DNA of 26,521 nt from an uncultured Lachnoclostridium sp. (GCA_902464595.1 CABQJX010000025.1:1-26521); one strand, 5' to 3'; shown: positions 15,622-23,525, counted from the stretch's first letter. Made by a program: numbers and translations. Notes: a model not told the origin generated them from the sequence alone.

Positions 15622-16884
15622 ATGGGGAACAAACAGGAGTGGAAAGCAGACAGAACAAGGATCCAGAGCTGGATCGAGCATTTGTCACAGTTTAACGCTA
15701 CGCCGGGAACCGGCAATACAAGGCAGCTCTTTACGCAGGAGGATATTGGGGGCCGCCGTTACATCATTGATGAAATGAAAGCTCTGGGGCTTGATGTGAG
15801 CTGTGATGATATTGGAAATATTTATGGGGTATGCAAAGGAAGCGGGGAGGGCTTGGCTCCTGTCTGGAGCGGTTCTCATATTGATACGGTTTACCAGGGC
15901 GGGGCATTTGACGGAATATCCGGTGTCGTTTGTGCTATGGAAGCAGTCCGCATGATCAGGGAGAAGGGGATCCCTCATAAAAGGGATTTGGTGGTGACTG
16001 TGTTTTCTGGGGAGGAACCGGCCAGATTCGGTATGGGCTGTATCGGTTCCAGGGTGTTATCAGGTCATCTCACAACCGATCAGGCAAAGAAACTTATGGA
16101 TCCAGACGGTATTTCCCTGTATGAGGCAGCAAAGCAGGCCGGATATACGCCGGACTGCCTGGAGCGCAGCATAAAAAAGCCGGGAGATGTTTATGCCAGC
16201 GTAGAGCTTCATATTGAGCAGAATGCATTGCTGGAGCGGGAGGGGCTTCCGTTAGGAGTTGTGACCAGTATCTGTGCTCCCAGCAATTTTGTGGTGGAGG
16301 TCACAGGCCGCTCCGCACATGCCGGGGGAATGTCCATGGAAGACAGGAGAGATGCTTTTGCCGCAGCCTGTGAAATGGCTCTGGCTGTGGAGGAGTGCGG
16401 CAGAAATGAGTCCCAGAGTGAGTATTCCACAGCTACTGTAGGTTCTGTGAAGGTAGAGCCCAACCAGTCCAATATTATTCCGGGAAAGGTAGAGTTTACT
16501 ATTGATATCCGTGATGCGGGAAAAGAGTCAAAGGATCATATTGGAAAAATGATCTTGGAGCGTATGGAAGCGATCGCCAAGAAGCGGGGCGTTCAGGTGT
16601 CATGGCGGCAGCAGAATAATGATGCCCCCATGCCGTGCGATTTACATATTATGGAAAAAATTGAGAGATACAGCGAGGAAATGGGAATCCCTTACAAAAA
16701 GATGGTCAGCGGAGCTTTCCATGATTCCATGTTTTTGGGAGAGTTCTGTCCAGTAGGTATGATTTTTGTACCCAGCCGCGACGGGCTCAGCCATTGCCCG
16801 GAGGAGTGGACAGATTACCAGTATTTAGAAACAGGAAGCCAGGTGTTGGCAGCTGTACTGGCAGAGCTGGCAAACGAGGAGTAA
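15622..16884 (+). CDS. M20-family amidohydrolase (N-carbamoyl-L-amino acid hydrolase / allantoate amidohydrolase type)
   Basis: The protein has 420 residues, with AAAAGGAG before the ATG. It belongs to the hydantoinase/carbamoylase branch of M20 zinc peptidases. Ligands visible are H86 (SGSHIDTV), bridging D97 (GGAFDG), E131/E132 (FSGEEPARFG, catalytic and ligand), H197 (ELHIEQ) and H391 (SRDGLSHCPEEW). The central lid/dimerisation domain contains GRSAHAGG. These enzymes remove carbamoyl groups from N-carbamoyl amino acids or ureido compounds such as allantoate and ureidoglycine. Sequence alone does not separate AllC, UAH and carbamoylase. The NCS2 permease at 20708 suggests a purine or pyrimidine catabolic link, but an allantoinase or hydantoinase is not in the window. 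Confidence 0.88.
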   Translation: MGNKQEWKADRTRIQSWIEHLSQFNATPGTGNTRQLFTQEDIGGRRYIIDEMKALGLDVSCDDIGNIYGVCKGSGEGLAPVWSGSHIDTVYQGGAFDGISGVVCAMEAVRMIREKGIPHKRDLVVTVFSGEEPARFGMGCIGSRVLSGHLTTDQAKKLMDPDGISLYEAAKQAGYTPDCLERSIKKPGDVYASVELHIEQNALLEREGLPLGVVTSICAPSNFVVEVTGRSAHAGGMSMEDRRDAFAAACEMALAVEECGRNESQSEYSTATVGSVKVEPNQSNIIPGKVEFTIDIRDAGKESKDHIGKMILERMEAIAKKRGVQVSWRQQNNDAPMPCDLHIMEKIERYSEEMGIPYKKMVSGAFHDSMFLGEFCPVGMIFVPSRDGLSHCPEEWTDYQYLETGSQVLAAVLAELANEE

Positions 16885-16954
16885 TATGTTTCAGAGAATG
16901 GCTCCAACATAAAGGATACTAAGATTGGCCGCTGTTCAGATGAGAGGATGGGAT

Positions 16955-17449
16955 ATGGAGGAGAAGAAGGAGACAGAAAAACAATCGGAGGCATGGCAGA
17001 TGATCGTAGATCTGTATGGCTGCCCCTCTGTCTATATTGATGATGAGGAATATGTAAAAAAGGTGATCGAAACCGTTTGCAGCCATATTGGGGCACAGAT
17101 CGTGAAAGAGTATTCCTACCGATTTTCTCCCATTGGGATCAGTGCTTTTGCGATTATCACTACCTCCCATATTTCCGTCCATACCTGGCCGGAGTACGGC
17201 TATGCGGCGGTGGATCTGTTCTCCTGCAAAAAAGAGATTCCGGAGGGGATCCGGAAGTGCCTGGAACAGGCTTTTGGAGCCGGCCAGTCAAGGGCTCAGG
17301 TGATCAGGAGAGGGCTGCAGCGCCCTGTTTTCCCAGATTTTCCTTTGCAGGAAATCCAGAGGACAGGGGGCTGTCCTGAACCTGGCCGAACACCAAGATG
17401 CGGGCAGGAGGGAGAGAATACAGAGAGAAAGGAGGAAATCCATGGGTAG
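16955..17449 (+). CDS. speD: S-adenosylmethionine decarboxylase-like pyruvoyl enzyme
   Basis: It belongs to the prokaryotic AdoMetDC family, which self-cleaves to create a pyruvoyl group and makes decarboxylated AdoMet as aminopropyl donor. Start was placed at ATG 16955 (GAGG 8 bases upstream, MEEKKETEKQ). ATG 16940 or TTG 16925 in the same frame are possible. The core is VDLYGC, the segment FSPIGISAF, and TTSHISVHTWPEYGYAAVDLFSC. S71 is the expected cleavage serine, with H76 and C91 catalytic. The residue before the serine is Thr, where most members have Glu. The C-terminal tail of about 40 residues is longer than usual and low in conservation signals. The gene overlaps the DUF4178 gene by 8 bases, so the two should be translationally coupled. 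Some SpeD homologues are known to decarboxylate arginine or ornithine, so substrate needs testing. Confidence 0.88.
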   Translation: MEEKKETEKQSEAWQMIVDLYGCPSVYIDDEEYVKKVIETVCSHIGAQIVKEYSYRFSPIGISAFAIITTSHISVHTWPEYGYAAVDLFSCKKEIPEGIRKCLEQAFGAGQSRAQVIRRGLQRPVFPDFPLQEIQRTGGCPEPGRTPRCGQEGENTERKEEIHG

Positions 17450-18641
17450 AGAGCTTGCATTTTCAGAGGGCCAGATCCTGTCTATAGAAGGAACCAGATA
17501 CCGGGTCACCGGGGGGATCTGCTTTCGGGGAAGGTCTGACGGATCTATCTGGACAGAGTACCGGCTTGAGAAAATAGGAGCTGTGGGCAGTGTAAGATGG
17601 CTGAGTGTGGATTCGATATACCAGGAATATGCTGTTTACACCCAATTCTCTGATGGAAGGGGATTTGATGCGGCATCCATTGATCGGGAAGGATACCGCC
17701 AGGCAGATGCAGGCCAGGGGATCGTAACCTCTGTGTTTGGAAATGTGGATGCAGAACCAGGGGATCGTGTTGATTATAAGGAATATGAAGATCCGACGGA
17801 AGAGCTGATCATTTCTGTGGAGCATTGGGAGGACGAAACCGAGTATTCCAGAGGATATTACTTAGATGTACAGGACATTTGCGCCGAGGGAGAAGGCTCC
17901 GGGCAGTCAGGGCTGAACCAGTCAGGGCTGAACCGGCCAGGGTCGGATCCGTTAGAGCCAGGCCAGCTGGGGCCAGATGATCCTGCCTATAGAAGAAATG
18001 AGGGAGGAATGGCAGGGCAAGGGGTCTGGAAGCCTGTTTTGTCTGTTTCTTTGTTTCTCCTGATACCTGTGATCATAATCGGAATCGTCCGCATGGGATC
18101 CGGGAAGATGGTCATTGCAAAGTATTTGAAGGAAAACACCCAATTTTCTTATGAAACCTCGATTACCTCTGATCTGAACCAAAAGGAAAAGGCAGATGTA
18201 TATACTACTTTTTTGTCCGTAGATGAGGCCGCGAAGGCAGTGATCGAAGCGGTAGAAGGAAACACAGAAAGCGTTCAGGCGGCTGATGAGGAAAAATCAG
18301 TGGCAATCCTTACAAAAACGGAGTATTGTCTGGTATACCAGGGGACAGATTCAAAAACCAGAGTGCAGATCAGTTCACGGGCCTATGTTTACCAGAGTAC
18401 CAACACACCTTACCGATCTTCCCCCCATACTCATGCTTATTACCGGGGATTTTATTTTTCCAGAGGATGGTCCAGCGATCGGAATCGCTACAAAAAGGCG
18501 GCCAGCGGCTATGACGGCTATACCGGGAATGGGGTGGAGCTTGATACCTCAGACACGTATCACAGCTATTCCAACAGCATCCGACAGAGCAGCGTCAATT
18601 CCAGACGCTCATCAGGCGGTGGGATCCGTTCAGGAAAGTAG
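17442..18641 (+). CDS. DUF4178-domain membrane protein
   Basis: The protein has 399 residues, with AAAGGAGG 6 bases before the ATG. The N-terminal 145 residues form a beta-rich domain (GQILSIEGTRYRVTGGICF, WTEYRLEK, WLSVDSIYQEYAVYTQF) characteristic of DUF4178. A low-complexity linker (about 150-190) contains a duplicated QSGLN unit. One membrane segment follows (VLSVSLFLLIPVIIIGIV, about 199-216). The C-terminal part of about 180 residues is Tyr/Ser/His-rich and ends in SSVNSRRSSGGGIRSGK. The biochemical function of DUF4178 is unknown. As far as I recall it co-occurs with DUF350 proteins and spermidine-synthase-like proteins. Its place between the AdoMet decarboxylase and DUF350 genes supports a shared membrane complex. 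Confidence 0.82.
   Translation: MGRELAFSEGQILSIEGTRYRVTGGICFRGRSDGSIWTEYRLEKIGAVGSVRWLSVDSIYQEYAVYTQFSDGRGFDAASIDREGYRQADAGQGIVTSVFGNVDAEPGDRVDYKEYEDPTEELIISVEHWEDETEYSRGYYLDVQDICAEGEGSGQSGLNQSGLNRPGSDPLEPGQLGPDDPAYRRNEGGMAGQGVWKPVLSVSLFLLIPVIIIGIVRMGSGKMVIAKYLKENTQFSYETSITSDLNQKEKADVYTTFLSVDEAAKAVIEAVEGNTESVQAADEEKSVAILTKTEYCLVYQGTDSKTRVQISSRAYVYQSTNTPYRSSPHTHAYYRGFYFSRGWSSDRNRYKKAASGYDGYTGNGVELDTSDTYHSYSNSIRQSSVNSRRSSGGGIRSGK
17904..17933 (+). repeat. In-frame 15-bp tandem duplication in the DUF4178 gene linker
   Basis: CAGTCAGGGCTGAAC occurs twice without spacing (17904-17918, 17919-17933), encoding QSGLN twice in the flexible linker before the membrane segment. Confidence 0.95.
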
Positions 18642-18712
18642 CGGGAATGATCGCAAGGCTTTCGCTTGAAAAGGGTTGGTGCAGAAAATGCAGCATCAAG
18701 AGGAGGAATGAT

Positions 18713-19135
18713 ATGCAGGAATTTATTACCATTGGGATCTATTGTATTCTGGGAACTGCCCTTATGATGTTTGGAACTTTTGTTGTGGATCTGGTGATCC
18801 CATGTGAGTTTCCAGAGGAGATCAAAAAGGGAAATGTGGCAGTGGGAAGTGTTATGGCGGGGATCTCTACAGGGATCGGGATCATCATACGGGCGGCTGT
18901 TGCCTCCCCTTCCGGTGAGGCGGTGCAGGAGTCTTTGGGGAGCGGGATCCTCTCTACTCTGTATTACTATGGTTTAGGGCTGCTGTTTTGTGTTGTGGGA
19001 TATGTGGCTTTGACTCTTTTTAACCGGCGTTACGATCTGAATAAAGAAATCGGAAACGGGAATCCTGCAGCCGGTATCATGGTGGCAGGTATGTTTGTGG
19101 GCTTGTCCATTATCATAAGCGGGGTTATTTTATAA
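18713..19135 (+). CDS. DUF350-family integral membrane protein
   Basis: The protein has 140 residues. The start is ATG 18713, with AGGAGG 6 bases before. An upstream in-frame ATG at 18647 lacks a site and adds a charged tail. Four hydrophobic segments form two similar halves: EEIKKGNVAVGSVMAGISTG (from residue 35) and KEIGNGNPAAGIMVAGMFVG (from residue 111). This is the internal duplication typical of DUF350 (YjfL-like). The function of the family is unknown, and a channel-like or lipid-associated role has been guessed. Its stop codon overlaps the start codon of the spermidine-synthase-like gene (TAATG), indicating translational coupling and probably equimolar synthesis. Confidence 0.88.
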   Translation: MQEFITIGIYCILGTALMMFGTFVVDLVIPCEFPEEIKKGNVAVGSVMAGISTGIGIIIRAAVASPSGEAVQESLGSGILSTLYYYGLGLLFCVVGYVALTLFNRRYDLNKEIGNGNPAAGIMVAGMFVGLSIIISGVIL

Positions 19136-20697
19136 TGAAAGAACAGATAATAGAAGAACGGATAATAGAAGAATACCCCTTTTCTTATCGCCGTCTGATG
19201 TTTACTACGTTTGTCATATCTGGCTGTTCCATGATCTATGAGCTTTTGATCAGTTCCGTCAGTTCTTACCTGCTGGGAGATAGTATCTCCCAGTTTTCTA
19301 TTACAATCGGGCTGTACATGTGTGCCATGGGTCTTGGATCTTATTTGTCAAAATATGTAAAGAGCAGTCTCTTTGACTGGTTTGTCTTTGTGGAAACCGG
19401 GGTAGGGATTTTAGGAGGAACCAGCTCTATGGTTCTGTTCCTGGCGAATATTTACATAGAATCCTATCCTCTTATCATGTACGCAGAAATTATTTCGATT
19501 GGAGTTCTGGTAGGGCTGGAGATTCCCCTTCTTACGCGGATCATTGAGGAAAATGCAGGAAATCTTCGCCTCACCTTGTCCAGCATCTTTAGCTTTGACT
19601 ATATAGGAGGGCTGGCAGGATCCATTGCTTTTCCTCTGCTTCTTCTGCCTCAGATCGGATATTTTTCTACGGCCTTTCTGGTGGGAAGCTTAAATCTTGG
19701 CATTTCTCTTTTTATTCTCTTTTCCTACCGCAGGTTCATCAGCCACTTTTCTGTGTGGAAATGGGTTGGAGTCCTGTCCTGTGTACTGATGGCAGCTGGG
19801 ATGCTCTTTTCAGAAAATCTTGCGGGCCAGGTAGAACAGGGGCTGTATCGTGATAAGGTGATCCTGGCAGAGCAGACGCCCTACCAGAAATTGGTTCTTA
19901 CCAGACATAAGGATGACGTGCGCCTGTTTATTAATGGAAATATCCAGTTTTCATCGAAAGATGAATACCGCTATCATGAAGCGCTGGTCCATGTTCCTAT
20001 GGCTGCGGCTAAAAGGAAAGATCGGGTATTGATCTTGGGGGGCGGCGATGGGCTGGCTGTCCGGGAATTGTTAAAATATCCGGAGATTTCGGACATTGTC
20101 TTGGTAGATCTGGATCCGGAGGTAGTGAAGCTGTGCAGGGAAAATAAAGTCCTGGCCGAAATCAATCAACATTCCCTGGACAGTGAGAAGGTGGAAATAA
20201 GAAATGAAGATGCCTACCAGTATTTGGAAGATCATTACGGCGGGGAAGAAAAATTTGATGTGATCCTGGCGGATCTGCCGGATCCTAACAGTGAGACTTT
20301 AAATAAGCTGTATACAGATCTGTTTTACCGCCTGTGCGCCAATAATCTGACAGAGGAGGGGGTCATGGCTGTTCAGTCAACCAGCCCTTACTATGCACCG
20401 GATGCATATTGGTGTATCAATCAGACGGTGGCTCAGGAGTTTGCCTGGGTGTATCCCTACCATGTCCAGGTTCCTTCTTTTGGGGACTGGGGATTCCAGC
20501 TGGCCTCCAAAAAGCCAGTGGATCTGGAGCAGCTTACTCTTTCCGTGAAAGGAAAATTTTTGAATCAGGATAATCTAAAAGGCATGTTTCTGTTTGCAGA
20601 GGACGAAAAAACGCGGCAGGGACAGTTAAAGGTTAATTCGCTGTCCGAGCCGCGGCTTCTTACGTATTATCTGGAAGCAGAAAAAAACTGGGATTGA
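19135..20697 (+). CDS. Integral-membrane spermidine synthase-like aminopropyltransferase (COG4262 type)
   Basis: The protein has 520 residues. Residues about 20-225 contain roughly seven hydrophobic membrane segments. Residues 245-500 form a spermidine-synthase fold: LFINGNIQFSSKDEYRYHEAL (Q271, Y280, H281), the AdoMet-type loop VLILGGGDGLAVREL (GGGDG 302-306), the acidic VDLDPEV, NEDAYQYL (D359), and the catalytic-loop ADLPDPNSETLNKLY with D380. The LPDP version, instead of the DPxGP of soluble SpeE, together with the N-terminal membrane domain, marks the membrane-bound subfamily. It should transfer an aminopropyl group from decarboxylated AdoMet. The acceptor could be a diamine or something in the membrane. 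The start overlaps the DUF350 stop codon. The gene ends only 10 bases before the convergent permease gene. Confidence 0.92.
   Translation: MKEQIIEERIIEEYPFSYRRLMFTTFVISGCSMIYELLISSVSSYLLGDSISQFSITIGLYMCAMGLGSYLSKYVKSSLFDWFVFVETGVGILGGTSSMVLFLANIYIESYPLIMYAEIISIGVLVGLEIPLLTRIIEENAGNLRLTLSSIFSFDYIGGLAGSIAFPLLLLPQIGYFSTAFLVGSLNLGISLFILFSYRRFISHFSVWKWVGVLSCVLMAAGMLFSENLAGQVEQGLYRDKVILAEQTPYQKLVLTRHKDDVRLFINGNIQFSSKDEYRYHEALVHVPMAAAKRKDRVLILGGGDGLAVRELLKYPEISDIVLVDLDPEVVKLCRENKVLAEINQHSLDSEKVEIRNEDAYQYLEDHYGGEEKFDVILADLPDPNSETLNKLYTDLFYRLCANNLTEEGVMAVQSTSPYYAPDAYWCINQTVAQEFAWVYPYHVQVPSFGDWGFQLASKKPVDLEQLTLSVKGKFLNQDNLKGMFLFAEDEKTRQGQLKVNSLSEPRLLTYYLEAEKNWD
19141..19170 (+). repeat. In-frame 15-bp imperfect tandem duplication at the start of the membrane aminopropyltransferase gene
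   Basis: GAACAGATAATAGAA (19141-19155) and GAACGGATAATAGAA (19156-19170) differ at one base and encode EQIIE-ERIIE right after the initial Met-Lys, in the predicted cytosolic N-terminus. Confidence 0.95.
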
Positions 20698-20707
20698 CCT
20701 TCTTTCC

Positions 20708-22042
20708 CTATGACTGATTTTCAGGATCCTTTGGGAATACAAGGTTTAAAAGGATAGCCAGGATGGAGGTGAGGATTACGCTGTTTTCCTCCAGCATAGC
20801 TGCCACTCCTGCAGGGAACTGGGCGCTGGCGCCTTTGCAGAACTGGGTTCCCAGACCGAAGGCCAGGGATACGCCGATCACCAGGCAGTTGCGGTTGGAG
20901 TAGCCTGCCTTTGACAGAAGCTTCATGCCGGAAGTAGCGATCATGGCAAAGACAACTACGGTTCCGCCGCCGATCACACAGTTTGGAATGGTGGACAGTA
21001 CAGCGCCTACCTTGGGACAGAGGCCAGCGACAAACAGGATACCGCATCCGACTAAAATTACAAATCGGGAGCATACCTTGGTCAGGGCTACAATACCGGA
21101 GTTCTGGCTGTAGGTAGCAGTTGGAAAGCTGTTGATCACCGCAGAAATGATAGAGGTGATGCCGTTTGCTGTGGCTCCGCCGCCAATCTCGTCAGGAGTG
21201 GGTTCCCGGTCCAGGCCGCCCATGCAGGATACATTAAAGTCGCCGATCATCTGTACAGCCACAATAAAGTACAGAAGGAGGAACATAAAGAAGTATCCCA
21301 GATCAAATTTGACGCCAAAAGCAAATGGTTTTGGAACAGCAAACCAGGCAGCGTCACCGATGCCGGAGAAATCCACTAACCCTAAACATACGGAAAGAAC
21401 ATATCCGGCAGTCATGCCGATGAGGATAGCAGCTACTTTGGGGAGGCCTTTACCCCACACATTAAATCCGAGAACCACCAGGACAACAAAGGTTCCTACC
21501 GCCCAGTTGATGGGTGCTCCAAAGTCAGGGGAGGAGGTTCCTCCGGCAATATTGCCAATAGCCAGATTGAAGATAGACACGCCTACGGTCATGACAATGG
21601 TTCCGGTCACTACCGGCGGAAAGAAACGCGACATCTTTTTTAACAGAGTACCGTAGCTGATGGCTACAAGTCCGGCTGCGATCTGTGCGCCGAAGATGTA
21701 GGGGATTCCCTTGCTGCCGGCGATGGAGAGGCAGGCGGGGAGAAATACATAGGTAAGTCCCATCATACAGGGAAGGCCGGAGCCAATCTGCAGGCTGCCG
21801 ATCTTAAATGGATAGAGCTGCAGTACCGTAGAAATAGCTGCGCCCAGCATACAGCACTGGAGCAGCATGTTGGAATCCTGGGCGGACAGGTTTGCTGTCG
21901 AGGCAACCAGGATCATGGGCACAATATTTCCCACAAACATTGCCAGGACGTGCTGCAATCCCAGGGGAACCGCTTCACTCATACTTGGTCTTCCGTCAAT
22001 GTCAAATTTTGACGTACTGACCGTCTTGTCTTTCTGTTTCAT
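20708..22042 (-). CDS. NCS2-family nucleobase permease (uracil/xanthine/urate type)
   Basis: The protein has 444 residues. The start is ATG at 22042, with AGGAGGG 5 bases before it. The open frame extends to 22141 but would run through the leader terminator. It is very hydrophobic, with about 12-14 membrane segments. Family marks are PLGLQHVLAMFVGNIVPMI near the N-terminus, GSGLPCMMGLTYVFLP, and the NCS2 motif SQNSGIVALTKV (Q313, N314), with FAVPKPFAFGVKFDLG typical of the xanthine/urate side of the family. These proteins import nucleobases with H+ or Na+. Expression appears controlled by a terminator in its leader. It is convergent with the polyamine-type cassette and may feed the catabolism served by the M20 amidohydrolase, though this is inferred. 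Confidence 0.93.
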   Translation of the reverse strand: MKQKDKTVSTSKFDIDGRPSMSEAVPLGLQHVLAMFVGNIVPMILVASTANLSAQDSNMLLQCCMLGAAISTVLQLYPFKIGSLQIGSGLPCMMGLTYVFLPACLSIAGSKGIPYIFGAQIAAGLVAISYGTLLKKMSRFFPPVVTGTIVMTVGVSIFNLAIGNIAGGTSSPDFGAPINWAVGTFVVLVVLGFNVWGKGLPKVAAILIGMTAGYVLSVCLGLVDFSGIGDAAWFAVPKPFAFGVKFDLGYFFMFLLLYFIVAVQMIGDFNVSCMGGLDREPTPDEIGGGATANGITSIISAVINSFPTATYSQNSGIVALTKVCSRFVILVGCGILFVAGLCPKVGAVLSTIPNCVIGGGTVVVFAMIATSGMKLLSKAGYSNRNCLVIGVSLAFGLGTQFCKGASAQFPAGVAAMLEENSVILTSILAILLNLVFPKDPENQS

Positions 22043-22068
22043 ACTTTCCCTCCTAAATGTAAATATAT

Positions 22069-22121
22069 AAAAAACGAGAGCTGCAGCACTTTTGTGAAAG
22101 GCTGTCAAACTCTCGTTTTTT
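22069..22121 (-). terminator. Intrinsic terminator in the leader of the permease gene (attenuator-like)
   Basis: A perfect 12-bp inverted repeat (AAAAAACGAGAG at 22069-22080, CTCTCGTTTTTT at 22110-22121) has a 29-base loop with a small inner CAC/GTG hairpin. On the minus strand the stem ends in TTTTTT about 15 bases before the permease ribosome binding site and lies downstream of the promoter. Read-through must therefore be regulated. Confidence 0.75.
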
Positions 22122-22165
22122 AATCGGTATTTTTTAGGCAAAAATGAATATTACATGCGAAAATT

Positions 22166-22193
22166 ATTATATCATATGCAGGGGAAAATGCAA
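22166..22193 (-). promoter_or_regulatory. Predicted sigma-A promoter of the permease gene
   Basis: On the minus strand TTGCAT (22193-22188) and a perfect TATAAT (22171-22166) are 16 bp apart. Transcription would start near 22159, giving a leader of about 115 nt containing the terminator. Confidence 0.75.
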
Positions 22194-22362
22194 TATGGTT
22201 TTTGGAAAAAATATGATAATTATGCAAAATTATATTTGATTTATGCATAGAGGGGGATCGTAGGGATAAAGGCAGATCCTGCTTCTGCGCAAAGTGTATG
22301 AAAAATAACAATTGCAGGATAGATAGGAAAGAAAATGCGGAAACTCAAGAATATGTATATAA

Positions 22363-22392
22363 TTGACTTTAATAGTAAGGGGAGGATATAAT
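22363..22392 (+). promoter_or_regulatory. Predicted sigma-A promoter of the M42 peptidase gene
   Basis: TTGACT (22363-22368) and TATAAT (22387-22392) are 18 bp apart. The start codon at 22434 lies about 40 bases downstream. Bases 22194-22362, between the divergent promoters, are AT-rich with no recognised element. Confidence 0.7.
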
Positions 22393-22433
22393 TGAGAGAA
22401 CAGGACGAAAAACACACCATCAGGAGGAACGTT

Positions 22434-23474
22434 ATGTTGGATTACAGAAAATATTCAGAGTATATTCTGGAGCAGGCATGTCATATGTTAGCCATCGACA
22501 GCCCATCTGGATACGGGAAAGAGGTGACAGATTATCTTCTCAGCCAGTTGGAAGAACTGGGAATACCAGCCCATAAAACGGTCAAAGGAGGAGTTTTGGC
22601 GGATTTCGGCGGCAAAGATGAGAAGAACGGGATTCTTTTAGAGGCTCATTGTGACACTTTGGGGGCAATGGTTGCCACAATTAAGGAAAATGGACGATTA
22701 AAGCTTACCAATATCGGAGGGATGAAGCCTGCCAATGCAGAGACGGAGAATGTACGTATTATCACAAAGACAAAGGGTGTGTATGAGGGAACATGCCAGC
22801 TGGTTAATGCTTCGTCCCATGTAAACGGGGAGTATGATAAGACAGAACGCACTTGGGATACGGTGGAGGTGGTGATCGACGAGCCGGTATCCTGTAAAAA
22901 AGATACCTTTGAGCTGGGGATCCGGCCAGGAGATTATGTGTGCTTTGAGCCTAGAACCAGAATCACATCTTCTGGTTACATCAAGAGCCGTTTCCTGGAT
23001 GATAAGCTGTCTGCGGCAATTCTTCTGGGATACGGAAAATATTTGAAGGAAGAAGAGGTAGAGACTGAACGGCGTATCTATGTTCATTTTACCATGTATG
23101 AGGAAGTGGGGCATGGAGGAAGCGCCTCTGTCCCTGAGGGAGTGACCGAAGCATGGTCAGTGGACATGGGCTGTGTGGGGGAAGGCCTGGAGTGTACAGA
23201 GCGCCAGGTATCCATCTGCGCAAAGGATAGCGGAGGCCCGTATAATTATGAAATCGTGTGCAAGCTTTTAGAATTGGCTAAAGTCAATGGCATTGATTAT
23301 GCTGTTGACGTGTATCCGCATTACGGCTCAGATGTGGAGACAACGCTGAGGGCAGGAAATGATGTCCGCCACGCCCTGATTGGTCCGGGAGTTTACGCTT
23401 CCCACGGTTATGAGAGAAGCCATCGGGATGGTGTATTAAATACCTTCCGTCTGATCCGTGCATATCTGGGATAA
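22434..23474 (+). CDS. M42-family glutamyl/deblocking aminopeptidase
   Basis: The protein has 346 residues. The start is ATG 22434, with AGGAGG 6 bases upstream. A TTG at 22392 in the same frame lies inside the promoter -10 and is rejected. The di-metal site of M42 is complete: H72 and D74 (EAHCDTLG), D189 (FLDDKLSA), E223/E224 (YEEVGHGG), D244 (SVDMG) and the final histidine H324 (YASHGYERSH). The PDZ-like insert lies between about residues 80 and 175. The family forms dodecameric cytosolic aminopeptidases that degrade short peptides. Homologues are often mis-labelled as endoglucanase. Another M28 peptidase is encoded at 2478. The gene is upstream of spoIID but probably transcribed separately. 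Confidence 0.93.
   Translation: MLDYRKYSEYILEQACHMLAIDSPSGYGKEVTDYLLSQLEELGIPAHKTVKGGVLADFGGKDEKNGILLEAHCDTLGAMVATIKENGRLKLTNIGGMKPANAETENVRIITKTKGVYEGTCQLVNASSHVNGEYDKTERTWDTVEVVIDEPVSCKKDTFELGIRPGDYVCFEPRTRITSSGYIKSRFLDDKLSAAILLGYGKYLKEEEVETERRIYVHFTMYEEVGHGGSASVPEGVTEAWSVDMGCVGEGLECTERQVSICAKDSGGPYNYEIVCKLLELAKVNGIDYAVDVYPHYGSDVETTLRAGNDVRHALIGPGVYASHGYERSHRDGVLNTFRLIRAYLG
23452..23467 (+). repeat. 16-bp direct repeat, copy at the end of the M42 gene
   Basis: TGATCCGTGCATATCT (23452-23467), encoding the last residues LIRAYL, recurs exactly at 23525-23540 in the region before spoIID. Confidence 0.9.
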
Positions 23475-23476
23475 TG

Positions 23477-23525
23477 GCTTATGCTGATCCCCCTGTGTTT
23501 GAGGCCTTTCTGTCATAGCTTTTTT
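23477..23525 (+). terminator. Weak candidate terminator after the M42 gene
   Basis: GCTTATG (23477-23483) can pair with CATAGC (23514-23519) with one bulged base, followed directly by six T. The loop is long (30 bases), so efficiency is doubtful. Confidence 0.35.

Noticed and set aside
15446..15778. 111-codon plus-strand open frame with a strong AAGGAGG site, hydrophobic start
   Set aside because: A good promoter (15557-15585) for the M20 hydrolase lies inside it, it overlaps the first 157 bases of that gene in another frame, and its later part has no protein-like pattern. The AAGGAGG may be chance or mark a short unstudied peptide.
20698..20707. Bidirectional terminator between the aminopropyltransferase and permease genes
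   Set aside because: Only 10 bases separate the convergent stop codons, and no stem with T-run was found there.
22043..22141. N-terminal extension of the permease starting at 22141 (minus strand)
   Set aside because: It would translate through the leader terminator and lacks a ribosome binding site. ATG 22042 has AGGAGGG and the family-like N-terminus.
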